Shown in pieces: positions 11,200 through 24,466 of a DNA stretch of 64,000 nt; positions within the stretch are counted from its first letter, which is position 1, and every line of letters begins with the position of its first letter. Source of the DNA: Nageia nagi (Eukaryota; Pinophyta). Below the pieces are notes generated by a model. It was not told where the DNA came from. It worked only from the letters and a program-made list of their open reading frames with translations, and did not search any database. The DNA lies in NCBI GenBank assembly GCA_050084985.1, contig JBITNC010000001.1:62558001-62622000 (forward strand), given 5' to 3'. The position numbers and the translations under genes were made by a program.

Positions 11200-13640
11200 A
11201 AATGATAATGAAACCCATTCTGCTAGGGCAAATAGCAGAATTATCAAACATTAAAATGTTATCTACTTTGAAAGGACTCCACATCACATACATGCTAATG
11301 GCAAAGAGCCTATGGAATAAAGTGTTCCATGAAATAGCATTTGTAGACAAGCATGAGTACTTAATAAAATGTAGAAATTATTTTCAAAATACTTTGATTG
11401 CAAAAATTCAAAAAGTTTATGTTTGATCATAATTTGGGGCAACTATGATTGTCCATGACCCAAAGCAAATCATTTGCCTCTACCATCAACCAACAAAATC
11501 AAGATTTAAAATATTCATACATAAGTTGATAAACTCAAGGGTATGAGTCTTGACTTAACCACTTACCAACCTCAAGTATATTATCACCTACTTATGAGTC
11601 TAGTGGTATTTGTATAAGTCTACAATGATAACATATTAGTTTGTTTGTATCTTCTTAAGATACATGACTATGTTTTCTCATCACATCATGCCATTAAAAA
11701 AAAAATGTTTGCAATTCAAAAAATAAATAAATAACAAAAAGGTCCTACAACTAGGTAAAATGGAACTAATCATGAAAGAAACACCAATCATCTACAACAA
11801 TAAAACATCTCATCATTGTTGCTATGTTACAACATTTACAAAAGCATGAGTGGGGCACTGAGCAATCCATTATATAGTAAATGTATCCATGACAACAATG
11901 CAAGATGAAAATCATGTATCACATATGCATTTATGTTTATGAAAAAATCATATGTGATTACACACAAGTGTCAACCATTCATCATATTTATACATCACAT
12001 ATATGTACTCATGGGAATAAGTCAAAACATGAAGAAGATAACCAAATAAACATGCAAACTTGATGATAAATAATTTCATCATGAATCCTTGATAGGACAA
12101 ACACCATTTATTGTTTATGATCTTACAATGAATCATGAACTTCCTTGTTCAAATCATATGTCATGTTATGCATGTTTAGGCATCACTTATTTTTATACGT
12201 ATTTAAGAAACCCTAGTCATCAAAAAACATGATTCCAATGATTTTTGTAAAACCTATTCTTCTAGAGTAATAACATAATAATCAAAATTCAAATCAGTGC
12301 ACACAAAGGGGACTTCATGTCATATACCTAACTCAGATCCATACATTCCCTTGGGATAAACACAAGACACCCATGTAATGATATATGGAAATAAGGCTTT
12401 AGTACCTATTTGGTGTACAACCAATGTGTGTTCAAAATACTTCAATTGCAAAGCTCAAGAAATCATACCTGGATAATTGGGGTAAATACAACTTCCCATG
12501 ACCTAAAATCAAACCTTATGTTCACCTATCAATGATTGAAATAATAAGGTTAGAATCCATGTACATTCATCTTACTTGTTCACTAGCTAATATGCATTAG
12601 TTTTTTGAATAGTCTATCATCATCATCATTGACATCATTAGTCAGTTCAAAAGGGGGCATAATGCTAAGATCAGCACCACAATCAAAGTAAGCCCATGAT
12701 CACATAGTAAGACCATGGCTACATCTCTTTTAAAATATACCCAAAACATTGTTAATTACAAAATCAAAAGTTATATGTCTACCCATGATTAGGATAATTA
12801 TAGTTACTTATAACCTAAAATAAATATTTATACTCAATATGATTCTAAAAGACTTATGCAAAAGATCATCATGAAACCCATTCTGCTAGGTCAAAAGCAA
12901 GAAAAGTGAAAGATGATTTGTATATACAAAACAAGCTTCCTATCACATACTCGCTTCGGCATGCATAGACAAACTAGAGTCTTGTCATGCAACTGCCATA
13001 AACAGCACACAGTATGGAGATAAAAATAAGTGAAGTTTTGATATACAGCATCCCTATCTCAAAATTGTATACATCAAATAAGCTTACCATCACATACTTG
13101 CTTCGGTATGCAAAGATAAACTAGAGTCTTGTCATGCAACTACCATAAATAGCACATAGTATGGAGATTGACACAAGTGTAGTTTTGATGTATTACAATA
13201 TCATTTTCAGAACGTATCAATTGCAAAAGTTAAAAGAACATATTTAGTCATGGCAAGGAATATCTTCATGACAACACCAGATGATGAAATATATATATAT
13301 ATATAAATAAATAAATAAATAAATAATAAATTTTGATTCAGAGAAGCTATAATTATATCCTACTAAAAGATCTTAAGTTTTATATGAAAAAAGATTTTGA
13401 TGATATTTCTTAAAAATATCATTAACATTTACAGATATCAAAGGAGGTAAAATGTGATGTATCATTATTACAGGAGATCATCTTGAAACCCTATTGTCGG
13501 GACAAAGGACAACACCATCAAAACTCATATACTAAAGAAAACTTATATAGTACAAGTGCGCTTAGACATGCAAAATGACATAATAGAAATGTCATGCAAC
13601 TGTCACACAAGCTCAACACATTGTCATACCAAAAATATTC
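11200..13640 (+). repeat. long-period degenerate 3' repeats, element A
   Basis: A module starting like GAAACCCATTCTGCTAGG recurs near 11,208, 12,245, 12,875 and 13,483. Two adjacent copies of a ~145 bp sub-unit (CAAACTAGAGTCTTGTCATG near 12,970; AAACTAGAGTCTTGTCATGC near 13,120) are very similar. The last copy, including GACATGCAAAATGACATAAT, corresponds to element B at about 22,550-22,690. The region has been amplified in A relative to B. Confidence 0.5.
13286..13327. repeat. (AT)n(AAAT)n microsatellite
   Basis: A simple AT dinucleotide run passes into ATAA tetranucleotide units inside element A's 3' non-coding region. Confidence 0.85.
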
Positions 13641-13852
13641 ACTTCTGGAGTATATTCAAATTTGTTTTCAAAACTATATTAAATGTTAAAGGAAAACACA
13701 TTTTATCATAATTTGATAAATCAAAATTTTGATTCATCTAAGAAATTGAGTCAAAACTTATATCATAGAAAAGTAGCAACATATAATCAAACAACAAAGC
13801 TTCTCATTCTACATTTTTTGAAACTATCAACCTCATCTTCGGTTGATAATTC

Positions 13853-13866
13853 AAAAAGGGGCAAAA
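13853..13866 (+). other. polypurine tract, element A
   Basis: AAAAAGGGGCAAAA directly precedes the 3' LTR start (TGTAGACAC at 13867). It would prime second-strand synthesis. One C interrupts the purines, as in the matching tract of element B (22438-22452). Confidence 0.75.
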
Positions 13867-14917
13867 TGTAGACACTCAAAATAAACCCTACATCTAGTTT
13901 AACAACATATAAATAAATAAAATAAGTATCCTTTTAACATATATCACATTAAAATAATCATAAATCTTTATACAAGCCTCAAAAAAGCTTGAAAACTCCA
14001 TTATTAGATAGATCTCATCGAGTAGATGCAAAACGAGTGGTCATACGACCCCTTTTCATTAATAAATGACCATTTGGTGATCATTTTAATATTATTATAA
14101 AAATTGTGGAAAAATCGTTAACGATCCAGTACAGGCGTTGACGATCCCTGACTAATTTAAAAATAGATAAGAATCAAGGGACTAGCCCAGCATGCATGAT
14201 TTAGGATTTTTTATGTGGATTTGGGATAAGAATGCCTCAAAATTCATACGGGATGTTACCTTCAATTTTGTGCCAACAAGATAATGTATAACAAACATTT
14301 GAGCCTATAAATATAAGCTCTATATATGAACAAAGGGACCTAATTTTCATAAGCGAAGCTCTGCCAAGATCAAACCAGAAGCTCTACCAAGATTAGACTA
14401 GAAGCTCTGCTAAGATCAAACCAGAAGCTCTGCCATTAAGATCACTTAGAGGTTATATTATTTTGAGTTTCCTTATTTTATCTTCTATTATTATTATTAT
14501 TAGATTATATTATATATATATGATGTATTTAATTATGTTTTGCATATGATATGTTAGGTAGTTTTATGGGTTGTTCATTTCCATGTGTGTAGGGTCCATA
14601 CAGGAAAGGAGATCAGCACATCATTGTACGAAGGAATATAATCACAATAAAAAAGATAAAATCCAAAAAATTACAAAGTGCACTATAATAGTGGAGATCA
14701 TCGACGATTCATACATCCATCGTTGCCAATCCATACATTGATCGTTGCCGATCCATACAGATCGATGACGATCCTCATTGTATTAAATTTCATTCAATCT
14801 TTTCAAATATAATATCTACCTTATTATTGATGTGTAATGTTGAATGTGTTCTGATTTATTATGTTGAATGATTAATCTGGCTAAATTGAGTTTTAGGTGT
14901 ACAATTTAATATACACA
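13867..14917 (+). repeat. element A 3' LTR
   Basis: TGTAGACACTCAAAATAAAC begins the LTR and ATATACACA ends it. TATA is at 14306-14315. It is slightly shorter than the 5' LTR. The CATAT target duplication follows at 14918-14922. Confidence 0.9.
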
Positions 14918-15794
14918 CATATGGTATAATAAAGTTGCATAATATCATACCATAGGATGTATTTTCAATATTTGGTTCATTGAATATCCCCACATAAAGC
15001 ATGTATAATGATTCATCCAAGTAATAATGTAATAAGAGTTACTTATGCTATTAAAGTATTTATAGCCCTCATCCATTAGACTTGCATGGATGCTTACAAG
15101 TATAACACATACAAAGGTTATGTTCTTAGGGTTGGTTACCAAATGCTTCATTAAATCAAAGAGTTTAAGGGCATCCTTATTGTATCCATAAATAATATTA
15201 TCTATTTCATATCACTTTTGGATTGATTTTTGACACTTAAAAAATTTATAGGTTGAACAATTTCTTTACTTCTCAAATCTAGTTTTTGGATCATATAGTG
15301 TATTTGGATCATTTCATAGTATATCTATAGTTTCATAATTTCATAACATATGGTGGATGAGGATAACTTATCACTTTTCAACTTGTTCTTGACACTTGGA
15401 AAAATTCTAGGTTAGATAGTTTCTTTCCTTCTCTAAGCGAGCTTTTGGGACCTATTTTGAGACATCTTTTGGGTTTCTTTTTTTACAAGCATATGATTTT
15501 TAGAAAGTTGGTATATTGAACTTCAAATTATGATATCAAGAACCTCCTTTGATTTCATAATGGTCTAATTGTATGAAAAAAGGTAAGTTGGTATATTAAA
15601 CTCTAAATTATTATATCAGACACCTCCTTTGGTTCAATAATGGTTTGATTGTGTGAAAAAGGTAGTTCGTGACTTTTTTATATGTTTTTTTACAACAATT
15701 ATCAACTATTGGGTTCATTTATATAAGCATATAATTTTTATAAAGCTATTATATTATACTTTAGATTCTGATATAAAGCACCTCCATAGGCAAT

Positions 15795-16430
15795 TTGTGA
15801 ATTTTTGATAGGTTTGTTACAATAGTCATTAGATTTTATGCCCTATTTTTATACATAAAGATTATGTAATACAAATTGAACATGAACATAAAAGTAAGAA
15901 TAATAAGATTCAAATATGCTCTATAATTATGCTATAATGATCAAGTATACTTTTAGGATCAATAATTATACAATTATGTTTAAATGATTTAAAATTTTGA
16001 TACAAGCATTTTGTAACTTTTGACAGTTTGTCAATTTTTGACAAGTTTGTTACAAGCATGAAAAAGTTATCAATATTGATTGTATGAAAAAGATATCAAT
16101 CTTGTTTATATGAAAAAAGATATCAAGCTTGATTGTATGAAAAAGGTAATTTGTGAATTTCTAATAGTTTTGTTACAACTATCATTAGCTTTTGGGCCGT
16201 ATTTTTAGACATGAAGATTATGTAGTACAAATTGAACATGAACATAAAAGTAAGAATAATAAGATTCAAATATACCCTAAAATTATGCTATAATGATCAA
16301 GAATACTTTTAGGATCAATAATTATACAATTATGCTCAAATGACTCAAAATTTAGATACAAGCATCTTCTAACTTTTGATAGTTTGTTAATTTTTGACAA
16401 GTTTATTACAAACATGAAAAAGATAGTACA
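15795..16430 (+). repeat. ~354 bp direct tandem duplication
   Basis: Two adjacent copies (about 15,795-16,148 and 16,149-16,430) share long identical blocks such as AAATTGAACATGAACATAAA and TTTTAGGATCAATAATTATA. A more degenerate earlier copy may begin near 15,650. Confidence 0.75.
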
Positions 16431-19213
16431 TTAGATATCCATGCACTAGGCCACTCTAGAGGTGTGGTTAGGTGTTCCTTTGGGTACCACCATCCTTGGA
16501 CTAGGATGAGTAAGGTACTACTAAATAGTGATTGATTAATACTATTGGTCCATCCTCTAGGATCCCATGGCCAACACTATTATTAAATTATGAGGGTAGA
16601 GCTGTAGGGGTAGTTTACCTCAAGTAATCAAGGAAGCCATAGTATGGAAGCATTACTCCATCAAGTTTTCTAATGGAATAATGATTTCACATTACACCTA
16701 TTTTTTTAAAATTAATTATTAGGCAAAGTTTTTTAATACCACTTTATAGTTAATGGGGTAGTTAATAGTTTCCTCCTTATGTTCTTTATCTATGATTTAT
16801 GTGGTCATATATGGTAGGTTATATAATGCCACTATAGGGAGCTAAATTTTAGTGATAGGATCATAAGCGATGGAAAAATAACCACTTGTAAAGAGATTTA
16901 GGTATGGTTATAATCTATAATCAAAGGCCCTTTTTGTCTAGTGTGAAATCTTGATAGTCTTCCCATGTATATAATTGTCAATTTATAGATTTAGGAATAC
17001 ACCTGAATGCACCTTTACATGCTAGCACTGACATTAGTGATCTAATGTACAAAGTAAAGGAATTACATATGAGAAGTTACTTAGGTATATCATAAGAAAT
17101 ATAACATATCATATTCTATCTAACATACTAAGGGTTATGTTACATATATTTTAGCCCAAAAAGAGTGTCAAATTATGTATCAACAATTAGCTCATAAATG
17201 ATAAGTAGATAACCATTGCTAAATGGTTTTAGAGGTAGTTTAAACCCCTCTTAATATAATTTTTGGTCTAGTATGTATATTTATATGTATGTATGTAGAC
17301 ATCTAAAAATGATATCATTAAAAGATACAAATGTTAATAAAGTTCAAGTATAAAAGATCCCAAACAAGGTATTTCATAGTATATTCCAAGAAGATCAATA
17401 TATAATATGGATAGGTCAACATGAGAGCATATCATCCATTCTATAAATATGAACAATGTCTTTTAGCATAACCTACCCAAGGATATCTTATAATTTTATT
17501 CTCTATTATATTATCTTCATTATTCTTTGCAATTATTTAGGAACAATAATGTTAGTAGAGTGAGTGATTTGAGTACCTAATATCAACGATGTTCTTTATG
17601 GATAATCTCTAAAGTGTATTTATTACATACTGAAGCCTACAAATTTAGAATATAATTCATAGCTACATAGAAGATACTATATTTTATATTGGTTGAGGAA
17701 GTAGGATCTTATTCAATTGGTAACACATCAAGGAATATTCAATTTGATGGGATAATATTATTATTCCTTGATGATATGTAGATGTAAAGGTGAATTAATA
17801 ATTTAATTTATTTTTAACCATCTACATTTTGGCGAATCTATATATTTCAAGGAATTTCTCCTTATGATAAAATTTTTCCATATCTATGGAGAAAATGACA
17901 TTATCAACTATGTTGATTATCCATTGGTAAAGAATGAACACTATAAAATGGATAAAAAATTTGATTTTCAAGATCTCATTACTTATTTTAAGGATGAAAT
18001 TAATCTTTTTTATAAATTGGTGACAAAATTAGGTCGAGTTCATTAGAGTAAGCATCTGACATCAAATAGAGAAGTTAGATAAGAATGGTGACTTAAAGTA
18101 TTCTTCAATTATTTTATGGTAAGCTTTCTTTTAGAGCATTAATTTATAACTAGAAGTTAGATTATAATTGGTTATCATGCAACAAAAAATATTTGTAGAC
18201 TTATGGGCTAATATTTTACAAAAACATGAAGGTTCATGCTATGAATTTATCAAGTTTTTCTTTGAACCAACTACAAATAGCTTGATGAAGACATAAATTA
18301 CTAGAATACCCCCTAAAGTCATATTCTTATTACATATTGAATATATATAAATAGGGGACCTATACTTTAAAAATGATATATCATATAGTAATGATATTTA
18401 GGTATGGATTTTCGAGCAAACCTTTCATTCTTCCTAAATTTATTACCTTAGAGTTGTTTGTGCTAGAATTTTCTATATATACACATATGATAAAGATGAA
18501 ATTAGGTTCAAGGCTAAATTATTATTATTATTTTTTTATTTTTCTTAATTGAAATTCCATGGATAATAGTTAATAAAAGTGTAAAAAATCAATCATTTAC
18601 AGAATACATGGTTAATAAATTTCATTTGAAAGATCTAAAAGCTCCATGGCCCTATTATGATCCCCATGTCATGAGTACAATATTCAAGGACAATTCCCAT
18701 CAACCTATTTTTAGGTATGGAAGAAAGAAAGGATCTTGAAAAATATAGGAATATGATAGATGAAGAGGTTGCAAGAGTCCTAGAGTTTGAGATAGCTCTT
18801 ATTTAAACATTGGATATAAATGGAAGAATTTCCAAAACTAAGGGATTTGAAGAGAAGACATAAGTAAACATAATCACTTAGAAAAAATGTAATAAAATAA
18901 TTTAAGGAGGTTGGTTGGTCAAATAGAAAGATAAAGTCATTAACTATTTTCAAATATCAATCCTTCTACCAAGAGAATGGTCAAGAGAGGAATAGATTTG
19001 ATTTTTTCAATGGAGATAAGCAGTGTGAAGAAGCCTATGATGAAGATCCTTGCCTAGAGTATGATGCAAAATATATAACTTCTATAAAGGGTTATTAGAA
19101 AGTTGAAAAAATAAGGAATATTTTAGAAAATCCTTCAAATCCAACTCTAAGAAAAATAACCAGAGCAAATATGATAGCAAAAGGAAAAGAAGTTAAAGAA
19201 TTGTATTAGACTA

Positions 19214-19290
19214 AATTTGAATACTAAACAACCACCATAAGATTAAAGTATAAATTTGAACACTAAACAACCACCATAAGGTTAAAGTAT
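19214..19290 (+). repeat. short ~36 bp tandem duplication
   Basis: Two copies of ACTAAACAACCACCATAAG with near-identical flanks stand side by side. Confidence 0.7.
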
Positions 19291-19639
19291 GCTTTCTATT
19301 TACATCAATTGGTGATCTTATATGATAAAAAAAAGTTATGAAAGTAATAAAGGAAAATAACCATTACACAAATGATTTTGAAAAGAATATTTTCTTTTTA
19401 CATTTTCACACATGGGAGAAGCTACTTGGATTTCATCATCAAGAGTTTATCCTCATAAATATAACCATAAATAGGTCTCTTGGAATATCACCAAGGACCT
19501 AGGATATACTCTAATTTAATCATCTAAAATAATTTTCCCTTAGGTCATCATTCCAGAAAATTTTAAATAACAAAAGATGATGATTTAAATTAATAAAGTC
19601 ATGGATCACTATAATTCCAAGTGATGATATCAAGAGTAA

Positions 19640-20019
19640 AACTACTAAGGGTGTTTAAATATGTGTGAAAATGAGAGGAGGGAGTGAATAAGTGTGAATT
19701 AAAACTTTAACCAACTATAAAAATCTAGCAATCAATCACACTCACAAAAGCATGCATCATATAACACAACATTTATAGTGGAAACCCAATGTGGGAAAAA
19801 CCACTATGCCAATGGACTACTTGGGATCCCACCCAAATCCATTAAAAAATAAAATGAATTAAATTTTACAAATTTTTGCACTACCCACTACAAGGATCTA
19901 ACCAACCAACTAAATATTTTGTAGCACACACTACACGGAGCTCTGACCTCGATTATCAAGCACCCACTTGGCAAGATCTCAAAGCTATAGCAAAAATGAA
20001 TCCAATTCCTAAATACTTT
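19640..20019. other. host sequence interrupted by element B
   Basis: This is the left side of the element B target; the right side resumes at 37,742. It contains an inverted repeat, TAGTGG...CCACTA, enclosing AAACCCAATGTGGGAAAAA near 19,775-19,806. Such blocks occur in plant LTRs, so B may have inserted into an older element (inference). The ACTTT target duplication is at 20015-20019. Confidence 0.4.
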
Positions 20020-22437
20020 TGTGTATATCAAATTATGAACCTAAAATGCAATTTAGAAAGATAAATCATTCAACATAATTAATCATGAACATATTCGACA
20101 ATACACATCGATAATAGTAATGATATTATATTCTAAAGTATTTGAATACAAATAAGCGAGTTTTTATTGATCTGTTGTAATCAACATTTGATAGCGATCG
20201 TTGCGAATCAATAACAATCAATGCAGGTGGATGGACAACGATCAGTCTTTATTATCTATCTGGTGAATCACCATCAACCAATCTTTGAATCACTGACAAT
20301 CAGCTCTGTATGTACTGGAGTAATCTTCACAGAGTTTTGAAGTGTTTTTATCTATTCCTTTGTTATTTTCTTCCGCGCTTACTTCCGTCGTTCTTCTCCT
20401 GTATTGACCCTGCACATAGAAAATGAACAACACATCAAAAGCATACCTGCTCTCACATATGAATCCGCAAAATGAACAACATAATCTGGAAATATAATCG
20501 AGAGGAAATTAACTATTGATCAAGCTTACAACCTTTACTAATAACCTCTTGATATGATTTTAGCAGAGCTTTGCTACAATAAAATTGGGTCCCTTTGTTC
20601 ATGTACCAAGCTTCAATTTATAAGCTTCAAAGTTTGTTATACATTTGTTTTGGCATCACGAGATTCCACGTAACCTCTTGAACTAAATTTTGAGGTGTTG
20701 TTATCTTTCATCTGTATCCATGATTACAAATTATACATGCTAAGCTATTACAGGCTTAGATTTGTTTGTTGTTTAACTGTTCATGGATTGTCATCGATTT
20801 TTTAGCGATTATATATTAACATTAGAATGGTCATTCTATGGTCATTTTTTAATTACAAGGATCGTAAGACCACTTGTTTTATATATGTTTGAGAAGATTG
20901 ATCCAATAATATAATTTTAAATCCTTTATTGAAGCCCTGGTGAATTTTACTTGCCATCGTGAGTTCATTTTAAGATCCCCGGGAGTTTTTTTGGAGCAAA
21001 CAAAACAAGCCAGAATCAATAGATAAAGCATTCCGAAATGAAATGATGACATCATAGAAGAAAGGATAAAGCTCATTTGTGGAAAAACCCAGGTTCCGGA
21101 AGAGGTGAGGTCAACAAGAGATAATCGAAGAAGTCGGAGCCCATAAATTAAGTGTTCCAAAAGTAAAAGCGTTCCAGAATAAAATGATGACATCACGGAG
21201 GATAAGATAGTCGTGTTTTGGTAAAAACCAGGTTCCAAGATGATGAGGTCAGCAAGGGGTGACCAAATAGCCAGAGCCGATGAGTAAAGCATTCTGGAAT
21301 GAAATGATAAAGCTTAGTTATGGAAAAGCCCATGTTTCAAAGATGATGAGGTTAGCAAGGGGTGACCAAATAATCGGAGCCAGGAAGTATAACATTCTGG
21401 AAATATGATGATGATGTCACGGGGAAAATAGAATTCACATTTTGAATGAAACCAGGTCCTAGAAATGATGACATCATCAGGGAGGGATCAAATAGCCAAA
21501 ACCAGTACGTATAACATTTCAAAAATATGATGATGACATCACAGGAGAATCAGAGTTCACATTTTGAATGAAACCGAGTCCCGAAAGTGATGACATCATC
21601 AGGGAGTGATAAAATAGCCAGAACCAGTAAGTATAACATTCAAGAAATATGACGATGATGTCACAGGGAGAACAGAGTTCACATTTTGAATGAAATCGGG
21701 TCCTAAAAGTGATGACATCATCAGGGAGTGATAAAATAGTCAGAACCAGTAAGTATAACATTCTAGAAATATGATGATGATGTCATAGGGAGAACGGAGT
21801 TTATATTTTGAATGAAACTGGGTCCCAAAAGTGATGATATCATCAGGGAGTGATAAAATAGCCAGAACCAATAAGTATAACATTTCAAAAATATGACGAT
21901 GATGTCATAGGGAGAACGGAGTTCACATTTTGAATGAACTAGGTATCGAAAGTGATGACATCATCAAGGAGTGATAAAATAGCCAGAACCAGTAAGTATA
22001 ACATTTCGAAAAATATGATAATGATGTCACAGGGAGAACAGAGTTCACATTTTGAATGAAACCAGGTCCCAAAGTGATGATGTCATCAGGGAGTGATAAA
22101 ATAGCTAGAACCAGTAAGTATAACATTCCAAAAATATGATGATGATGTCACAGGGAGAACGGAGTTCACATTTTGAATGAACCGGGTCCTGAAAGTGGAG
22201 ACGTCATCAGGGAGGGATCAAATAGCTGGAACCAGTAAGTATAACATTCTAGAATTATGACGATGATGTCACAGGGAAAATGGAATTCACATTTTGAATG
22301 AAACCGGATCCCGAAAGTGATGACGTTAGTAAGGAATAATCAAATAACTGAAGCTAGTAAATAGAACATTCCAGAATGTAGAATATTCCGAAATGAAATG
22401 ATTAAATTAGAGATAGGGTTTATTTTGAGTGTCTACA
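20020..22437 (-). repeat. element B 3' LTR
   Basis: It begins TGTAGACACTC and ends TGATATACACA on the minus strand, the same tips as element A. It contains the eight-unit array, TATAAATT (20625-20632) and the shared GAACAAAGGGACCCAATTTT block. Differences from the other copy include many A/G and C/T substitutions and a few indels. Confidence 0.93.
21400..22345 (-). repeat. ~122 bp tandem array in the 3' LTR of B
   Basis: Eight units are marked by TTCACATTTTGAATGAA (about 21,429, 21,556, 21,677, 21,800, 21,923, 22,046, 22,167 and 22,288). Each unit also carries a palindromic TGATGACATCATCA-like block and GATGATGTCAC. On the minus strand the array lies in U3, upstream of the TATA box, where LTR enhancers usually are. 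Confidence 0.88.
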
Positions 22438-22452
22438 TTTTGCCCCTTTTTT
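22438..22452 (-). other. polypurine tract, element B
   Basis: On the minus strand AAAAAAGGGGCAAAA sits immediately before the 3' LTR. It is the same tract as in element A. Confidence 0.8.
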
Positions 22453-23618
22453 GAATTATCAACCAAAGATAGGGTTGATAATTTCAAAAAAATATATAAT
22501 GAGAAGCTTTGTTGTTTGATAAAATTGATGACTTCGGAAGTGACTATTTTCGGTATGATGATGTATCGAGCTTATGTGACAATTGCATGACATTTCTGCT
22601 ATATCATTTTGCATGTCTAAGTGCACCTATACCGTATAAGTTTTCTTTAATATATGAATTGTAATAGCATTATCTTAACAATGAGATTTCGAGATGATCT
22701 CTTACATCCTGTGATTGTTTTGCCATTTTAGCTCAAACTTAGTTTGATCTGTTTTGCGTATTTGACTTAGTCAAGGATCGTTGACAATATTTTATTATTG
22801 TTAATGATTTGTAAAGTGATCGTCTTGAATTTATATAATGAAAATACTATCTTTATGATAGTATATTTTGCTATGAATATCTTAATTTCTTGTGTTTAGA
22901 CTTGTTTTAATAGCGATTTTAATCATTTTACCCTAGTAAGTTTACTCAATACTAGTCCTTCATGTGCCGATGTATTTGGCAGTCATGTGACATTGGAGCA
23001 TTCTTCTAGGTGAAAATAATGTGATTTATAATGTGTTCACTTTCACCTTAGTGAATGAAGCTTTTTAATGTTTTGTCTATACACAATAAATTTTAATATA
23101 TTTAAAGAAAATATACTTCATTTTGTACATTTTCAAATAATATAAATCATCAACGATTACTTATGAATCGTTGCCAATCAACAATCGTTATTGATTTGAT
23201 TTAAATCATTGACGATCGACATAATGATCGCTTAACGATCCATGACGCGAAGGGTTTTTAAAATAAAATAATTTTCATGGTAGATCAGTCAAGAGATTAG
23301 AATTATTATCACAGGGCTACGGAGCTTTGGCTATCTGGTTTCCCGAGATATTTTCAGATAGTCCTAGTTGCTAATGATAACTTAATAAATCTTTTAGTAT
23401 ATCGTTTAAGACATGAATTTAAATTTTTATATTGACTTTAGATATTATTTTAAAATATCTAGATTTTAAATTTTTATTTTCAAATATTAAATCTTCTAGA
23501 TTTTAAGATTATTTAAGGACATATTAAATTTTTTGCGGAATCAGATGCATCATTTTTCACACTTGGCAATTTTACAATAAAACACTTAACATGGTAGACT
23601 AATCCTTTACAGATGTTA

Positions 23619-23971
23619 TGAACATTAACTTTATCTTGGTCAAGAGAATGATTAACTAATCATTCTTATCTTTCCCAAAGAAAAGCAAATTTTAATAATG
23701 TTCAAAGGTAAGGGAGACTAATGATGTATGGATGCATATGAACATTAACTTTATCTTGGTTAGGAGAACAATAAATAATCATTCTTATCCTTACCAAAGA
23801 AAAGCAAATTTTAATAATGTTCAAAGGAAATAGGTATTTTGAAAACATGGTTTGACATAAAACAATGGTGACTTTTAGGAATGTATATGAACATTAACTT
23901 TATCTTGGTCAGGAGAACAATAAAGAATCATTCTTATCCTTTCCAAAGAAAAGCTATTTTAATAATGTTCA
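23619..23971 (-). repeat. three hairpin-ended ~85 bp units, element B
   Basis: Units lie at 23,619-23,704, 23,739-23,823 and 23,888-23,971. Each begins TGAACATTA and ends with its exact reverse complement TAATGTTCA. The interiors (CTTTATCTTGGT, ATTCTTATC, CCAAAGAAAAGC) are strongly conserved, while the 30-65 bp spacers differ. Homologous units occur in element A at about 10,087-10,462. Confidence 0.8.
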
Positions 23972-24415
23972 AAGGTAATATGTCTAATAGTGCAAAATAG
24001 GTTTAACAAAATGAAACGAATGATCCTAAACACCAACAAATTATATAATATGAAGGATATTCACTATAACAAAAATATTAAGTGACCTTTGAATGAATGA
24101 CCAAGTTATTATAACATCTACCTTATCTTTATTTATTTCAAGATTTAAAAACCTAAGATGATATCAAACAATATTATTATATGTTGATAAAAAACCTAAA
24201 ACTCCGTGTGTGTGTAGTGACATTCATTTCCCTTCTTAGATCATTTGTCATGGAATTATCTAAGAAACATAAATGAGCAAATACATCCATATGAAACATA
24301 TAGAGGTCCATAGAAAGTTGCTTAACCACCTTGATCCCGCTACAACCTTGCTCTACTGCCAGTCAGGCGTCCATAGCCCCGGTAGAGGATATTGTAATCA
24401 CCCAAGAATCATTGA

Positions 24416-24420
<5 letters not shown>

Positions 24421-24450
<30 letters not shown>
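24421..24450. repeat. (TA)n microsatellite
   Basis: This is an uninterrupted TA run inside element B. Confidence 0.9.

Positions 24451-24466
<16 letters not shown>

Larger units (their letters stand above)
1882..14917 (+). mobile_element. element A: Tat-type Ty3/gypsy LTR retrotransposon without RT or integrase
   Basis: Two LTRs (1882-2950 and 13867-14917) are flanked by perfect 5 bp target duplications, CATAT, at 1877-1881 and 14918-14922. A primer-binding site follows the left LTR and a polypurine tract (13853-13866) precedes the right LTR. Coding remnants are a long charged Gag N-terminus, the Gag core, a zinc knuckle and an aspartic protease. RT, RNase H and integrase are absent: the protease ORF ends at 8812, and from about 9,330 the sequence matches the region of element B that lies after all its coding genes. 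About 4.5 kb of repeat-rich non-coding DNA follows. It looks like a Gag-carrying non-autonomous element, probably mobilised by a B-like partner (inference). The left LTR begins TA rather than TG, a likely point mutation. Confidence 0.88.
14923..19639. other. gene-free spacer between elements A and B
   Basis: No gene can be supported. The first part resumes the CATATGGTG-type repeats seen before element A. Around 18,590-19,200 some frames look faintly coding, but they carry many stops and match no family I recognise. Confidence 0.45.

Noticed and set aside
18590-19200. Faint coding-like pieces such as 'DLKAPWPYYDPHVMSTIF'
   Set aside because: Too many stops and no family match; could be an old pararetrovirus or transposon, but unsupported.
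20879-22126. Several minus-strand frames in the element B 3' LTR (also 36,325-37,468)
   Set aside because: They are read-throughs of the ~122 bp tandem units; the repeated protein pieces only mirror the DNA repeat.
21400-22345. CRISPR-like regular array
   Set aside because: Units are near-identical throughout with no unique spacers, and lie in a plant LTR.
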